64,000 bases of DNA. It comes from an uncultured Eubacteriales bacterium (GTDB lineage: Bacteria > Bacillota > Clostridia > Oscillospirales > UBA644). Shown here one piece after another: positions 52,762 through 61,129 of this stretch; the stretch's first letter is position 1, and each line of letters opens with the position of its first letter. The stretch covers positions 62,001 to 126,000 of the forward strand of contig CAKSBH010000002.1 in the NCBI GenBank assembly GCA_934438175.1, given 5' to 3'. Under the pieces are notes generated by a model. That model ran no database searches, had not been told where the DNA came from, and worked only from the letters and a program-made list of their open reading frames with translations. Position numbers and translations under genes: made by a program.

Positions 52762-53496
52762 GTGGCTCTGATTCATATGGAAGCGTATTCCGAGGTTCTG
52801 GGGATGAACCGGCAGACGCTGGTGATTGTGCCGGAGAATGCCGAGCCGGAACATCCTGCCAAGGTTCTGTTTCTGCTGCACGGGCTGACGGATGATGCCT
52901 CCTGCTGGGACCGCCGCTCGCGTGTGGAGCAGTATGCAGACGGGCGGAATGTTGTAGTGGTTATGCCGGAGGGGGATCGCAGCTTTTATACGGATTCCCC
53001 GCTGGGGAATTATCGTACTTATCTGGAACGGGAATTGCCGGAACAGATCGCCCGGAATTTCAACATTTCTTCCCGACGGGAAGATACCTATATCGGCGGA
53101 CTGTCGATGGGCGGGTACGGGGCTCTGAAGATCGGCTTGCGGAATCCGGAATCTTATCGGCGTGTGTTTGCGTTTTCGTCCGCTCTGGATTATGAACAGA
53201 ACCTTCTCCGGTTCTGTGTGGCGCCCGGGATTCCGTTTTCGGAAGAGACCCGGGAGGAGGAAGATCTTCTCCGGATTCTGGAACGGGATCTTGCGGCAAA
53301 AAAAACATTGCCGACGCTGCACCTTTTTTGCGGGAAGCAGGATTCGTTTTTTGCGGAGAATCAACGGTTTGATGCCTTGCTTTCGGAAAGAGGCGTTCCG
53401 CATACTGCGCAATGGGGCGACGGCTACGCACACGAGTGGCGATATTGGGATGCCGCCCTGTGTGAATCGCTTCGGATCCTTGCGGAAGATGCCTGA
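52762..53496 (+). CDS. Esterase (alpha/beta hydrolase, EstA/tributyrin-esterase-like)
   Basis: A 244-residue alpha/beta hydrolase with a GTG start after GAGAGGGGG. It has the oxyanion loop LFLLHGLTDDASCW, nucleophile serine in GGLSMGGYG, and the esterase-D-like EGDRSFYTDSPLGNYRTYLERELP block; the catalytic histidine is probably in YAHEWRYWD. It likely removes acyl groups (acetyl, feruloyl or short-chain) from sugars or glycerides. There is no signal peptide, so it is intracellular. It lies before the amino-sugar-like operon but has a different promoter. Confidence 0.88.
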   Translation: MALIHMEAYSEVLGMNRQTLVIVPENAEPEHPAKVLFLLHGLTDDASCWDRRSRVEQYADGRNVVVVMPEGDRSFYTDSPLGNYRTYLERELPEQIARNFNISSRREDTYIGGLSMGGYGALKIGLRNPESYRRVFAFSSALDYEQNLLRFCVAPGIPFSEETREEEDLLRILERDLAAKKTLPTLHLFCGKQDSFFAENQRFDALLSERGVPHTAQWGDGYAHEWRYWDAALCESLRILAEDA

Positions 53497-53523
53497 AAAT
53501 CTTTGATATTTGCCGTGCGGCTC

Positions 53524-53552
53524 TTGACTTTTCGCCCCCGGTATGATAGAAT
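53524..53552 (+). promoter_or_regulatory. Promoter of the amino-sugar-like operon
   Basis: TTGACT (53524-53529), an exact 17-base spacer and TAGAAT (53547-53552), about 42 bases before the first ATG. No operator-like palindrome is evident beyond an A/T-rich stretch. No regulator gene is seen in the operon. Confidence 0.85.
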
Positions 53553-53593
53553 GAAATCAAATATATTATTATATCTCAAAGGAGAAAAAAGAC

Positions 53594-54868
53594 ATGGCTA
53601 ACAAAGACGAAATCATCATGAACGGCGACGGCGTGGCGAAGCTCGGCTTCCCGATGTGGCCGCAGTTCAACGAGGCAATGTATGCGGATGTCGAGCAGAC
53701 CCTGCGCAGCGGTAAAGTCAGCTACTGGACCGGCAAGCGGGGCATGGAATTCGAAGAAAAGTGGGCAGAGTGGTGCGGTGCGAAATTCGCAATCTCCTGC
53801 ACCAACGGCACGGCGGCACTTCATATTGCCATCGCGTCTCTGAACATCGGTCCCGGTGATGAAGTCATCGTTCCTTCCTACAGTTTTATCGCCTCCTCCT
53901 TCTCCATCGCACAGGCGGGCGCGATTCCGGTCTTCTGCGACACCACGAGAGATCATGTGATTGATCCCGAAAAGATCGAGGCGTTGATTACGCCCCGGAC
54001 GAAAGGAATCGTTTGCGTTCATCTGTACGGCATTATGTGCGATATGGATGCGATCAATGCCATTGCCAAGAAACACAACCTCAAAGTAATTGAAGACTGC
54101 GCACAGTGCTTCGGCGGCATCTATAAGGGCAAGAAGTCCGGTACGCTGGGCGATGTCGGCTGCTTCAGCTTCTGCCAGTCCAAGCACTTCACCACCGGCG
54201 GCGAGGGCGGTATGGTTGTGACCAACAACGAGGATCTTGCCTGGGAATGCCGTTCGTTCCGTGACCACGGCTATGATGTCCGTGAGAGAATGAACATGCT
54301 TGCTCTGGAGCAGAAACTGCCCTATATCCACAACCGCGTCGGCTTCAACTACCGTATGACCGAAATGCAGTCCGTAATCGGCATCCACGAGCTGGAAAGA
54401 TTCGACGACTGGAACATGGCGCGCCGCAAAAAGTATGCCAAGATGTACGACGAGGCGTTCAAAGATCTGCCCGGCATTGAAAGACTGCCGCTCAACACAC
54501 CGGACCGTCAGTGCGCATACTGGTGGTACCCCATCAACCTGGATCTGAACAAGTGCGCCATCACTGCCGACAAGTTCCTGGAGAAACTTGCCGATGCGAA
54601 GATTCCGTGCTCCGGCATTCTGTGGCCGGAAGCATATCTGGAGAATGCCTATGCGCATCATGTCGGATTCGGCACGGCAAAGTTCCCGTTCGAGTCCAAA
54701 GAATACACCAATCCGGCAAGCGTAGATTACAAGAACCAGAAGTGCCCGGTTGCCGCCTCTCTGCGTGACGTTACCGTTTCGCTGTTCCTGCATCCGTCCT
54801 GGGAGCCGGAACACATTCAGAGATGCATCGACGTCTTCAAACGGATCCTGTCCGAAAACCTGAAATAA
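53594..54868 (+). CDS. DegT/DnrJ/EryC1/StrS-family PLP aminotransferase
   Basis: A 424-residue sugar aminotransferase. The PLP lysine is K197 (SFCQSKHFTTGGEGG), with the family's NGTAALHIAIASLNIGPGDEVIVPSYSF and EDCAQCFGGIYKGKKSGTLGDVG before it. Such enzymes usually move an amino group between glutamate and a keto-sugar or keto-cyclitol, and can work in either direction. It opens a tightly packed run of sugar-type enzymes. The start has an AAAGGAG site. The next gene, a Gfo/Idh dehydrogenase, would make or use the keto-sugar. Confidence 0.92.
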   Translation: MANKDEIIMNGDGVAKLGFPMWPQFNEAMYADVEQTLRSGKVSYWTGKRGMEFEEKWAEWCGAKFAISCTNGTAALHIAIASLNIGPGDEVIVPSYSFIASSFSIAQAGAIPVFCDTTRDHVIDPEKIEALITPRTKGIVCVHLYGIMCDMDAINAIAKKHNLKVIEDCAQCFGGIYKGKKSGTLGDVGCFSFCQSKHFTTGGEGGMVVTNNEDLAWECRSFRDHGYDVRERMNMLALEQKLPYIHNRVGFNYRMTEMQSVIGIHELERFDDWNMARRKKYAKMYDEAFKDLPGIERLPLNTPDRQCAYWWYPINLDLNKCAITADKFLEKLADAKIPCSGILWPEAYLENAYAHHVGFGTAKFPFESKEYTNPASVDYKNQKCPVAASLRDVTVSLFLHPSWEPEHIQRCIDVFKRILSENLK

Positions 54869-54883
54869 GACAGAATTTTCGCC

Positions 54884-54912
54884 GTAGAGGGAGGGGAAAA
54901 CCTTCCCTCTAC
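54884..54912 (+). other. Intercistronic hairpin after the aminotransferase gene
   Basis: GTAGAGGGA (54884-54892) and TCCCTCTAC (54904-54912), extended by GG/CC, form a stem in the 81-base gap. No T-run follows, so it probably stabilises or processes the message rather than ending it. Confidence 0.5.
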
Positions 54913-54949
54913 AAGAGCATACAGAAAGAATATTTCGGAGGTCAAGACC

Positions 54950-55978
54950 ATGTCTGACAGAAAAGTAAAATGGGGCGTTATCGGCGCCGGCGGCATTGCC
55001 GACCGCCGCACCATGCCCGGGATGATGCTGGCGAAGAATGCCGAGCTGATCGCCGTGATGGACGTCAATGAGAAGATCATCGGCGGGCTGAAAGAAAAAT
55101 ATCATGCCAAATATGCTTATACCAATGCGGATGAACTGATTGCCAATCCGGAGATCGAAGCCGTTTATATCGCGACCCCCGTGTTCTGCCATGCCGAGCA
55201 GTCCGTGAAGGCGGCGCAGGCGGGCAAGCACATCCTGATGGAGAAGCCGATTGCCATGACGGTGGAACAGTGCCGTGAGGTCATTGAAAAAGTGGATGCT
55301 GCGGGCGTTTTGTCTGCCTGTGGTTTTATGATGCGGTTCGGTGCGCTCAACATGAAGATGAAAGAGCTGATGGACAAAGGCATCCTCGGGCAGGTCGTTT
55401 CTTCCAAAGCGCAGTTCACCTGTTGGTATCCGGATATGCCCAACTGCTGGCGCCAGAAGAAGGTTCAGGGCGGCGGTGGCGCGTTTGTGGATATGGGCGT
55501 GCATTGCATCGACCTGATTCAGCATATTCTGAATACCAAGGTTGATAAGGTTTCTGCGCTTATCGATACCAAAACGTTTCAATACGAAGTGGACGATTCT
55601 GCCGGCGTGTTGATGCATCTGGAAAACGGCGCGAACGCGTATGTGGAAGCCAACTTCAACATTCCGGACAAAGCCGCCAAATGGCGTCTGGAATTTTACG
55701 GAACGAAGGGATGCATGATTGCCCACGATACCATTCATCAGCTGGATACCGGTTCGGTCGAAGTGACGCTGGAAGACGGCTCCGTGCTGAACGTGGCGGC
55801 AGATTTCGGCAACATGTACACCCGTGAGATCGAATCGTTCTCGGATTCCGTTCTGAACGGTACGCCGGTGCAGGTTCCCCTGAAGGACGGCTTGCAGGTG
55901 CAGCAGATCGTTGAGGCCGCGTACTATGCCGCTGAGAACGAAAAAGTGGTTCGTCTCAACGAATTCTTCAAGCAATAA
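54950..55978 (+). CDS. Gfo/Idh/MocA-family NAD(P)-dependent dehydrogenase (first)
   Basis: A 342-residue sugar or cyclitol dehydrogenase. The Rossmann loop is GVIGAGGIADRR; the catalytic EKP motif is KHILMEKPIAMTVEQC (the lysine takes part in hydride transfer); the C-terminal alpha/beta domain contains GGGGAFVDMGVHCIDLIQHI. It follows the aminotransferase with an intercistronic hairpin in between and is likely to oxidise a hydroxyl to the keto group that the aminotransferase handles. The substrate is unknown. Start ATG after TCGGAGGTC. Confidence 0.92.
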   Translation: MSDRKVKWGVIGAGGIADRRTMPGMMLAKNAELIAVMDVNEKIIGGLKEKYHAKYAYTNADELIANPEIEAVYIATPVFCHAEQSVKAAQAGKHILMEKPIAMTVEQCREVIEKVDAAGVLSACGFMMRFGALNMKMKELMDKGILGQVVSSKAQFTCWYPDMPNCWRQKKVQGGGGAFVDMGVHCIDLIQHILNTKVDKVSALIDTKTFQYEVDDSAGVLMHLENGANAYVEANFNIPDKAAKWRLEFYGTKGCMIAHDTIHQLDTGSVEVTLEDGSVLNVAADFGNMYTREIESFSDSVLNGTPVQVPLKDGLQVQQIVEAAYYAAENEKVVRLNEFFKQ

Positions 55979-55994
55979 GAGGTCGTTTGTTTTT

Positions 55995-57356
55995 ATGTTC
56001 CGATGTGCATTTTTTGAAAGCGATATCACCCCGCCGCTGTATCACAACATGCCCGGCTATTTCAGTGAACGGCTGGCGGAGGATGTTCTCGACAAACTCT
56101 ACGCCAAGGCGTTTGTCTGCTGCGGTTCAAACGGCGTCAAGACGGCGATGGTTGCCATCGATGCCAACATGATTCCGGAAGAGATTGTTGTTGCCGCAAA
56201 AAAACGGATTGCCGACCATACGGACATCCCGACGGAAAACATTTCCGTTTCCGCCACGCACAACCACAACGGCGGCCCTACGGTTTCGTGGGGAAAGCTG
56301 GTTCGGCAGGAGGATTCTTATATGGCGTTTGTTGCGGATAAAGCGGCGGACGCTGTGATTGTGGCGAACCGGCATCTGCGTCCTGCCCGGATCGGGTACG
56401 GATGCGGCAGGGTGGACGATATTTCGTTCCACCGCATCTACGAAATGAAAAACGGGACTCTGCAGACGAATCCGGGCGTGCACAATCCGGACGTTGTCCG
56501 GCCTGCGGGGCCGATCGATCCGGACGTGACGGTGCTTCGTGTGGATGACGCGGAAACCGGAAAGCCGCTTGGCGCGGTAACGAACTTTGCCTGCCACCTG
56601 GACTGCGTGGACCGCATGGCGTACAGCGGAGACTATGCCGCTGCCTTGTCGGATGAGCTCAAGGATGCTTACGGGCATCGGTTTGTTTCGGTGTTTTTTG
56701 TGGGAACGTGCGGGAATATCAACCACTTTGACGTATTCGGCGGCAAGCATACCGCACCGGATTATTACCGGTACATGGGCAAGCGGCTTGGCGACGAGGT
56801 GAAGCGGGTGTTTGATTCGTGTGAATATTCGCAGGACGACACGGCGGACACCTTCCGTACGGTTCTTACCATTCCGAAGCGGAGGGTTCCGGAAAGTGAG
56901 ATTCCGGAACTGAAGCGGATTACCGAAACGGTGACGCTGCATGAGCATGAGGTGATCGGGTCGCAGTCGGATCCGGATCAGCTGAAGGCGGTTTTTGCGT
57001 ATGATCTGCTGAATTACATCAAAACGCAGGACGAAGACAAGGAAGTTCCGGTTCAGTTTGTGCGGCTGGGCGACAATGCGTTTTATGAATTGCCGGGCGA
57101 GGTCTTTGTGCAGTTCGGGCAGAAAATCAAACGCGAATCCCCGTTCCGGCACAATTTCATTCTTACAAATTCCAACGGTCTTTACGGCTATCTGCCGTTG
57201 CGTGAACTGTTCATGCCGACCGTTTATGAATCCAAACTCGGTTGTACGAGTTATCTGGACCCCGAAGCTGGCTACCGCGTGACGGATGCCGCTCTGGAGA
57301 TGGCAAAGGAGGCGTTTTCCCGTGGCAAAACAGGTCATGGATCGGAAGGCAAGTGA
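55995..57356 (+). CDS. Neutral-ceramidase-like (PF04734-type) hydrolase without signal peptide
   Basis: A 453-residue protein whose first 350 residues match the neutral/alkaline ceramidase-type amidase pattern: the N-terminal DITPP...PGYFSERLAEDV, AKAFVCC, the ISVSATHNHNGGPTVSWG block (metal-binding histidines in other family members), GTCGNINHFDVFGG and, near the end, ALGELPGEVFVQFG-like LPGEVFVQFGQKIK. Family members cut N-acyl bonds. There is no signal peptide, so this one would work inside the cell. That is unusual for the group, and its place among sugar enzymes suggests it removes an N-acyl group from a small metabolite. Specificity is inference. Confidence 0.72.
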   Translation: MFRCAFFESDITPPLYHNMPGYFSERLAEDVLDKLYAKAFVCCGSNGVKTAMVAIDANMIPEEIVVAAKKRIADHTDIPTENISVSATHNHNGGPTVSWGKLVRQEDSYMAFVADKAADAVIVANRHLRPARIGYGCGRVDDISFHRIYEMKNGTLQTNPGVHNPDVVRPAGPIDPDVTVLRVDDAETGKPLGAVTNFACHLDCVDRMAYSGDYAAALSDELKDAYGHRFVSVFFVGTCGNINHFDVFGGKHTAPDYYRYMGKRLGDEVKRVFDSCEYSQDDTADTFRTVLTIPKRRVPESEIPELKRITETVTLHEHEVIGSQSDPDQLKAVFAYDLLNYIKTQDEDKEVPVQFVRLGDNAFYELPGEVFVQFGQKIKRESPFRHNFILTNSNGLYGYLPLRELFMPTVYESKLGCTSYLDPEAGYRVTDAALEMAKEAFSRGKTGHGSEGK

Positions 57357-57774
57357 CAACAAATATCTGCACAAGGATTTTCACGTAACGCTGGATATCG
57401 GCATTGATTACATCGGAAAGCACTACGGCGAGGATGCGGTAAAGGAATATCTTATCCGGTTTGCCGACGCCTATTACCGCCCGATGTCGCTGTCGGAACT
57501 GGAGGCGTATTTCCTTCACATTTATGCAGAGGAAGAACGTCCGGAGGTTCTGAAGACGAGCCGGGAAAACGGGGTTCTGACCGTGGAAATTTCCGAATGT
57601 CCCGCCATGAGCTTCATGCGGAGCATCGGGCATGAGCCGAGCGAGTGGTACAAATATACCACATCCGTTCTGTATGCCGAGATCGCCCGGATCTGCGGTA
57701 TGACGTTTGAGCTGGTGCGGTTCGATGAAAAGACCGGCGCGGCAATCCTGAAATTCGGAGGCGAGGACCAATGA
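57322..57774 (+). CDS. Unknown 150-residue protein, paired with the next gene (possible ATC-hydrolase-like)
   Basis: A 150-residue protein starting at GTG 57322, eight bases after AAAGGAGG, and overlapping the ceramidase-like gene by 35 bases. It contains the pattern IDYIGKHYGEDAVKEYLIRFADAYYRPM, a central EISECPAMSFMRSIGHEPSEW, and C-terminal SVLYAEIARICGMTFELVRF. I do not recognise it with certainty; it and the next protein share order and spacing of elements with small L-2-amino-thiazoline-4-carboxylate-hydrolase-like proteins. It has no signal peptide. Confidence 0.65.
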   Translation: MAKQVMDRKASDNKYLHKDFHVTLDIGIDYIGKHYGEDAVKEYLIRFADAYYRPMSLSELEAYFLHIYAEEERPEVLKTSRENGVLTVEISECPAMSFMRSIGHEPSEWYKYTTSVLYAEIARICGMTFELVRFDEKTGAAILKFGGEDQ

Positions 57775-58199
57775 TTTCCTGTACAGAATTTATTTATTCC
57801 TACAGCGAGCTTTTTAAGTTCATCGAGGAAAAGGACGGCAAAGAGGGCGTAACCCGGTACTGGGAGTTTGTATCGGATCATTACGTCAAAGACCGTCTGG
57901 GCAAATGTGTGGAAGAAGCCGGGATTCAGGGCTGCTACAACTACTGGGCAAAATCTCTTTCCGAAGAGGCAGCCGACTTTACCATGACGCTGGACGGCGA
58001 CACGTTTGTTATCGATATGCACCATTGTCCCTCAAAGGGACGGCTTCTGGACTGCAAAACGCTGCAGCCGTATCACAATTACTGCGGTCATTGCGACCTG
58101 CTGTATCGCCGTGTGCTGGAGCCGCTGGGCTTCCGCTACGATTACGACATGTCCGGTACGGATCATGCGCAATGCTGTCTGACCATTACCAAGAAATAA
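57771..58199 (+). CDS. Unknown 142-residue cysteine-rich protein, likely paralogue of the previous one
   Basis: A 142-residue protein coupled by ATGA to the gene before it. It repeats the layout of that protein: an N-terminal helical part with GKEGVTRYWEFVSDHYVKDRL, a central MHHCPSKGRLLDCKTLQPYHNYCGHCDLLYRRVLEPLGF block, and a final GTDHAQCCLTI. Seven cysteines and four histidines in this half suggest metal binding. The C-x-x-C-x-x-LY...GF pattern resembles ATC-hydrolase-like proteins. The two genes may encode subunits of one enzyme. Function remains unknown. Confidence 0.65.
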   Translation: MISCTEFIYSYSELFKFIEEKDGKEGVTRYWEFVSDHYVKDRLGKCVEEAGIQGCYNYWAKSLSEEAADFTMTLDGDTFVIDMHHCPSKGRLLDCKTLQPYHNYCGHCDLLYRRVLEPLGFRYDYDMSGTDHAQCCLTITKK

Positions 58200-58228
58200 A
58201 AATATTAAGTATAAAGAGGAATCCGAAA

Positions 58229-59107
58229 ATGAAAAAGCACAACATTCTTGTCCCGGTGTTTTCTACGTTCAAAAAGGACGGCTCCGCGGACTATGAAACC
58301 TTTGAGAAACTTTGCGAAAACGTTCTGACCCGTGGTGCCGATGGCCTTTATGTGGGCGGCTCCTCGGCGGAATGCTTCTCTTTGACACAGGAGGAGCGCA
58401 AGGAGTATCTGGAGCATGCGGTCAAAATTTCCAAGAAATGCGGCGACAAGTACGTGGTTGCCCATGTCGGCGCCATCGGTACGGGGATTGCCTGCGATCT
58501 GGCACGTCATGCCGCCAAGGCAGGCGCAGACGCGATTGCATCCGTGCCTCCGTTCTATCACGGGTTCCAGCCGGGTGAGATCAAGAAGTATTACACCGAT
58601 CTTGCCGACGCTTCCAACCTGCCGGTAATCGTTTACAACGTTCCGGGCACAACGGGTGTCGGGCTGTCCCTTGCCATGTTCAAGGATATTCTGGCAGACA
58701 AACGCATTGTAGCCGTCAAATATACGGATGTCAACTATTACACGATGGACCGTATCAAGCATCACACCGGCGCCTTTATTTATTCCGGTGCGGACGAGTG
58801 TTTCGCTTATGCTCTGATGGCGGGAGCAGACGGTGCCATCGGCACGTCCTGCAACTATGCCATTGAGATTTATAACAAGATCTTCAACGCTTTCCATGCC
58901 GGTGACATTGCCACGGCACAGAAGGAGCAGGTCAAGATCAACAACTGCGTCCAGGCCATCATCGAAACCCGCGGTCTGCCCGCTATGAAGTACATGACGA
59001 CGGTTGCTACCGGCATTGATGTGGGTTGTTGCCGTGCCCCGTTCCGTGAGCTGACGGCGGACGAAAAGGCGCTTCTGGAAAAGGTTGCCGCCGAAAATCT
59101 GAAATAA
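58229..59107 (+). CDS. DHDPS/N-acetylneuraminate-lyase-family aldolase
   Basis: A 292-residue Schiff-base aldolase with the (beta/alpha)8 fold. The lysine is K164 (VAVKYTD), the tyrosine Y136 (VIVYNVPGTTG), and the substrate loop is VGGSSAECFSLTQEER, closer to the neuraminate-lyase/keto-deoxy-sugar branch than to DapA. It should split or join pyruvate with an aldehyde. A lyase reaction on a keto-deoxy acid would fit the operon as a catabolic step. ATG 58229 follows AAAGAGGA. Confidence 0.9.
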   Translation: MKKHNILVPVFSTFKKDGSADYETFEKLCENVLTRGADGLYVGGSSAECFSLTQEERKEYLEHAVKISKKCGDKYVVAHVGAIGTGIACDLARHAAKAGADAIASVPPFYHGFQPGEIKKYYTDLADASNLPVIVYNVPGTTGVGLSLAMFKDILADKRIVAVKYTDVNYYTMDRIKHHTGAFIYSGADECFAYALMAGADGAIGTSCNYAIEIYNKIFNAFHAGDIATAQKEQVKINNCVQAIIETRGLPAMKYMTTVATGIDVGCCRAPFRELTADEKALLEKVAAENLK

Positions 59108-59123
59108 ACGGAGGAAGCAGAAT

Positions 59124-60161
59124 ATGAAAGTTGCAGTTGTTGGACTCGGCTCCATGGGTCAGAGACGTACCCGTCTGATCCGGGAATATGATCCGTCCAT
59201 CGAAATCTTCGGCATTGATACCATGCCGGAACGCTGCAAGGAAGCGGAAGAAAAATACGGCGTCCGGTCGTATGCTTCCATTCCGGAACTGAAACAGGCA
59301 CATCCGGATGTTTCCTGCGTGTTCATCTCCACCGGTCCTCTTTCGCACAACGCCATCATCAAGACGGCGCTGGAGAATAATCTGCATGTTTTTACGGAAA
59401 TCAATCTGGTGGATGACGGCTATGCCGAAAATATCCGCACGGCAAAAGAAAAAAATCTTTGCCTGTTCCTGTCTTCCACGTTCCTGTATCGGGACGAGGT
59501 GAAATACATCAAAGAAAAGTGCAACCAGGCACCGCAGGGTAAGCTGAACTATATTTATCATATCGGTCAGTACCTCCCCAACTGGCATCCGTGGGAGGAT
59601 TACCGCAAGGTGTTCTATGCCAATCCCCGCACGAACGGTGTGCGCGAGATCATGGCAATCGACCTGCCGTGGATTCTCGACATCTTCGGTGCCGTGAAGA
59701 ATTACAAGTTCATGCGCAGCGAGAACACGACGCTGGATCTGGATCCTGCTTACCGTGACAACTGCTACATTCTCTTTGAGCATGAAAACGGCAATAAGGG
59801 CGTGTTTGTCGCCGATGTCGTTTCGCCCAAGACGGAACGCAGTTTTGAAGTGTACGGCGAGAACTTCTTCATGTCGTGGGACGGCTCCGCAACGGGCGTG
59901 CGTGAATTTGTTCCCAGCACAGATCCCGATGTCAACCCCAACAAAGTTCCGCTCCGGGAAGTGAATGTTTATGCCAACGGAGGCACGAATCTGAACAACT
60001 ACGCTTCGTTTGTTGTGGAAAATGCCTACATGAACGAGGTAAAGGCGTTCTTTGATTACGTTTGCAAGGGTGTCAAGCCGGTGTATACGTTTGAAGACGA
60101 CCAGAAGCTGATGAACATCATCAATGACATTGAATCCAAGGACGTCGGAGGCACATTCTGA
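59124..60161 (+). CDS. Gfo/Idh/MocA-family dehydrogenase (second; EKP lysine missing)
   Basis: A 345-residue dehydrogenase with the Rossmann loop GLGSMGQRRTRLI. Where the family normally has EKP, the sequence reads FTEINLVDDG: the catalytic lysine is replaced by isoleucine. The C-terminal domain is shorter at its start and includes YHIGQYLPNWHPWEDYRKVFYA. It may bind a different substrate, use a different proton donor, or not be an active dehydrogenase. Start follows CGGAGG. It is coupled to the next gene (TGATG). Confidence 0.85.
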   Translation: MKVAVVGLGSMGQRRTRLIREYDPSIEIFGIDTMPERCKEAEEKYGVRSYASIPELKQAHPDVSCVFISTGPLSHNAIIKTALENNLHVFTEINLVDDGYAENIRTAKEKNLCLFLSSTFLYRDEVKYIKEKCNQAPQGKLNYIYHIGQYLPNWHPWEDYRKVFYANPRTNGVREIMAIDLPWILDIFGAVKNYKFMRSENTTLDLDPAYRDNCYILFEHENGNKGVFVADVVSPKTERSFEVYGENFFMSWDGSATGVREFVPSTDPDVNPNKVPLREVNVYANGGTNLNNYASFVVENAYMNEVKAFFDYVCKGVKPVYTFEDDQKLMNIINDIESKDVGGTF

Positions 60162-61111
60162 TGGAGACGAAGATCTTGAAGGGAATGGAAATTTCCAAAC
60201 TGTCTCTCGGTACGGTTCAGCTCGGAATGAATTACGGCATCAACAATGCCGGAGGAAAGCCGTCCGAGGAACTTGCCGACAGCATTCTGCAGACGGCGTG
60301 CGACGGTGGGATTACCGTGTTTGACACCTCGTCCGACTACGGCACGTCCGAGCAGGTGGTGGGCGACTTCTTTAAAAAGAAATACAAGGGCAAGAAGCCG
60401 CTGATCGTTACCAAGTTCAAAATCGAAGCCGATCATACCAAGGTTGCGCCGGTGGAGGATGTGGAAAAGAACCTGCGCGCGCAGGTGGAGACCTCTCTGG
60501 AGCGCCTCGGTTATAACAAACTGCCGCTCCTCATGCTTCATCGGGAAAGCGAACTGTTTGATTACGGCGATGTTCTTCCCAATGCGTTGAAGAAACTGCA
60601 GCGGGAGGGATTGGTGGATAAGGTGGGCGTTTCGCTCAACGGCTGCACCTATGTCAAGGACGTTCTGGAAAACGATCTGTATGAGGCGGTTCAGATTCCT
60701 CTGAACATGCTGGATACAAAAAATGTGCTGCACGGCGGCATCGATCGGCTGCATGACAAGGGCGTGATTGTCTTTATCCGCAGTGTCTATCTGCAGGGGT
60801 TGATTTTCCGGGATCCGGAAACGCTTCCGGACGGTCTGCTGCAGGATGCCAAGGAGCCGCTTCGCCGTCTCCGCCGTCTGGCTGAGGAGGAAAACATGAG
60901 CGTGGCTCAGGTCGCCATTACCTTTATGCGCGATCTGGACGGCGTATCGTCGTTGGTCCTCGGTTCCGAAACGCCGGAGCAGGTTCGCGAGAATCTGGCT
61001 CTTGCCAACTCTCCCCGCCTTTCCGACCGTGCGCGCGGAAAGATTCTGGATATGTTTGCTGATATCAACCCCGACGTTCTGAAGCCGTGGCTCTGGAACG
61101 CTAAGAAATAA
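60161..61111 (+). CDS. Aldo/keto reductase
   Basis: A 316-residue NAD(P)H-dependent reductase of the aldo-keto reductase fold. The tetrad is visible as D and Y in VFDTSSDYGTSE, K in IVTKFK, and H in LMLHRES; the cofactor end is SLVLGSETPEQVRENL. It begins within the stop of the previous gene. It would reduce an aldehyde or ketone of the pathway. Confidence 0.9.
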   Translation: METKILKGMEISKLSLGTVQLGMNYGINNAGGKPSEELADSILQTACDGGITVFDTSSDYGTSEQVVGDFFKKKYKGKKPLIVTKFKIEADHTKVAPVEDVEKNLRAQVETSLERLGYNKLPLLMLHRESELFDYGDVLPNALKKLQREGLVDKVGVSLNGCTYVKDVLENDLYEAVQIPLNMLDTKNVLHGGIDRLHDKGVIVFIRSVYLQGLIFRDPETLPDGLLQDAKEPLRRLRRLAEEENMSVAQVAITFMRDLDGVSSLVLGSETPEQVRENLALANSPRLSDRARGKILDMFADINPDVLKPWLWNAKK

Positions 61112-61129
61112 CATCCGGAGGAAACAAAC

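Noticed and set aside
53497..53593. Riboswitch or operator in front of the amino-sugar operon
   Set aside because: The gap is short and A/T-rich with a plain promoter; no structured leader or convincing palindrome.
53576..56029. 817-residue open frame on the minus strand across the aminotransferase and dehydrogenase genes
   Set aside because: Antisense shadow; the plus-strand genes have clear motifs and ribosome sites.
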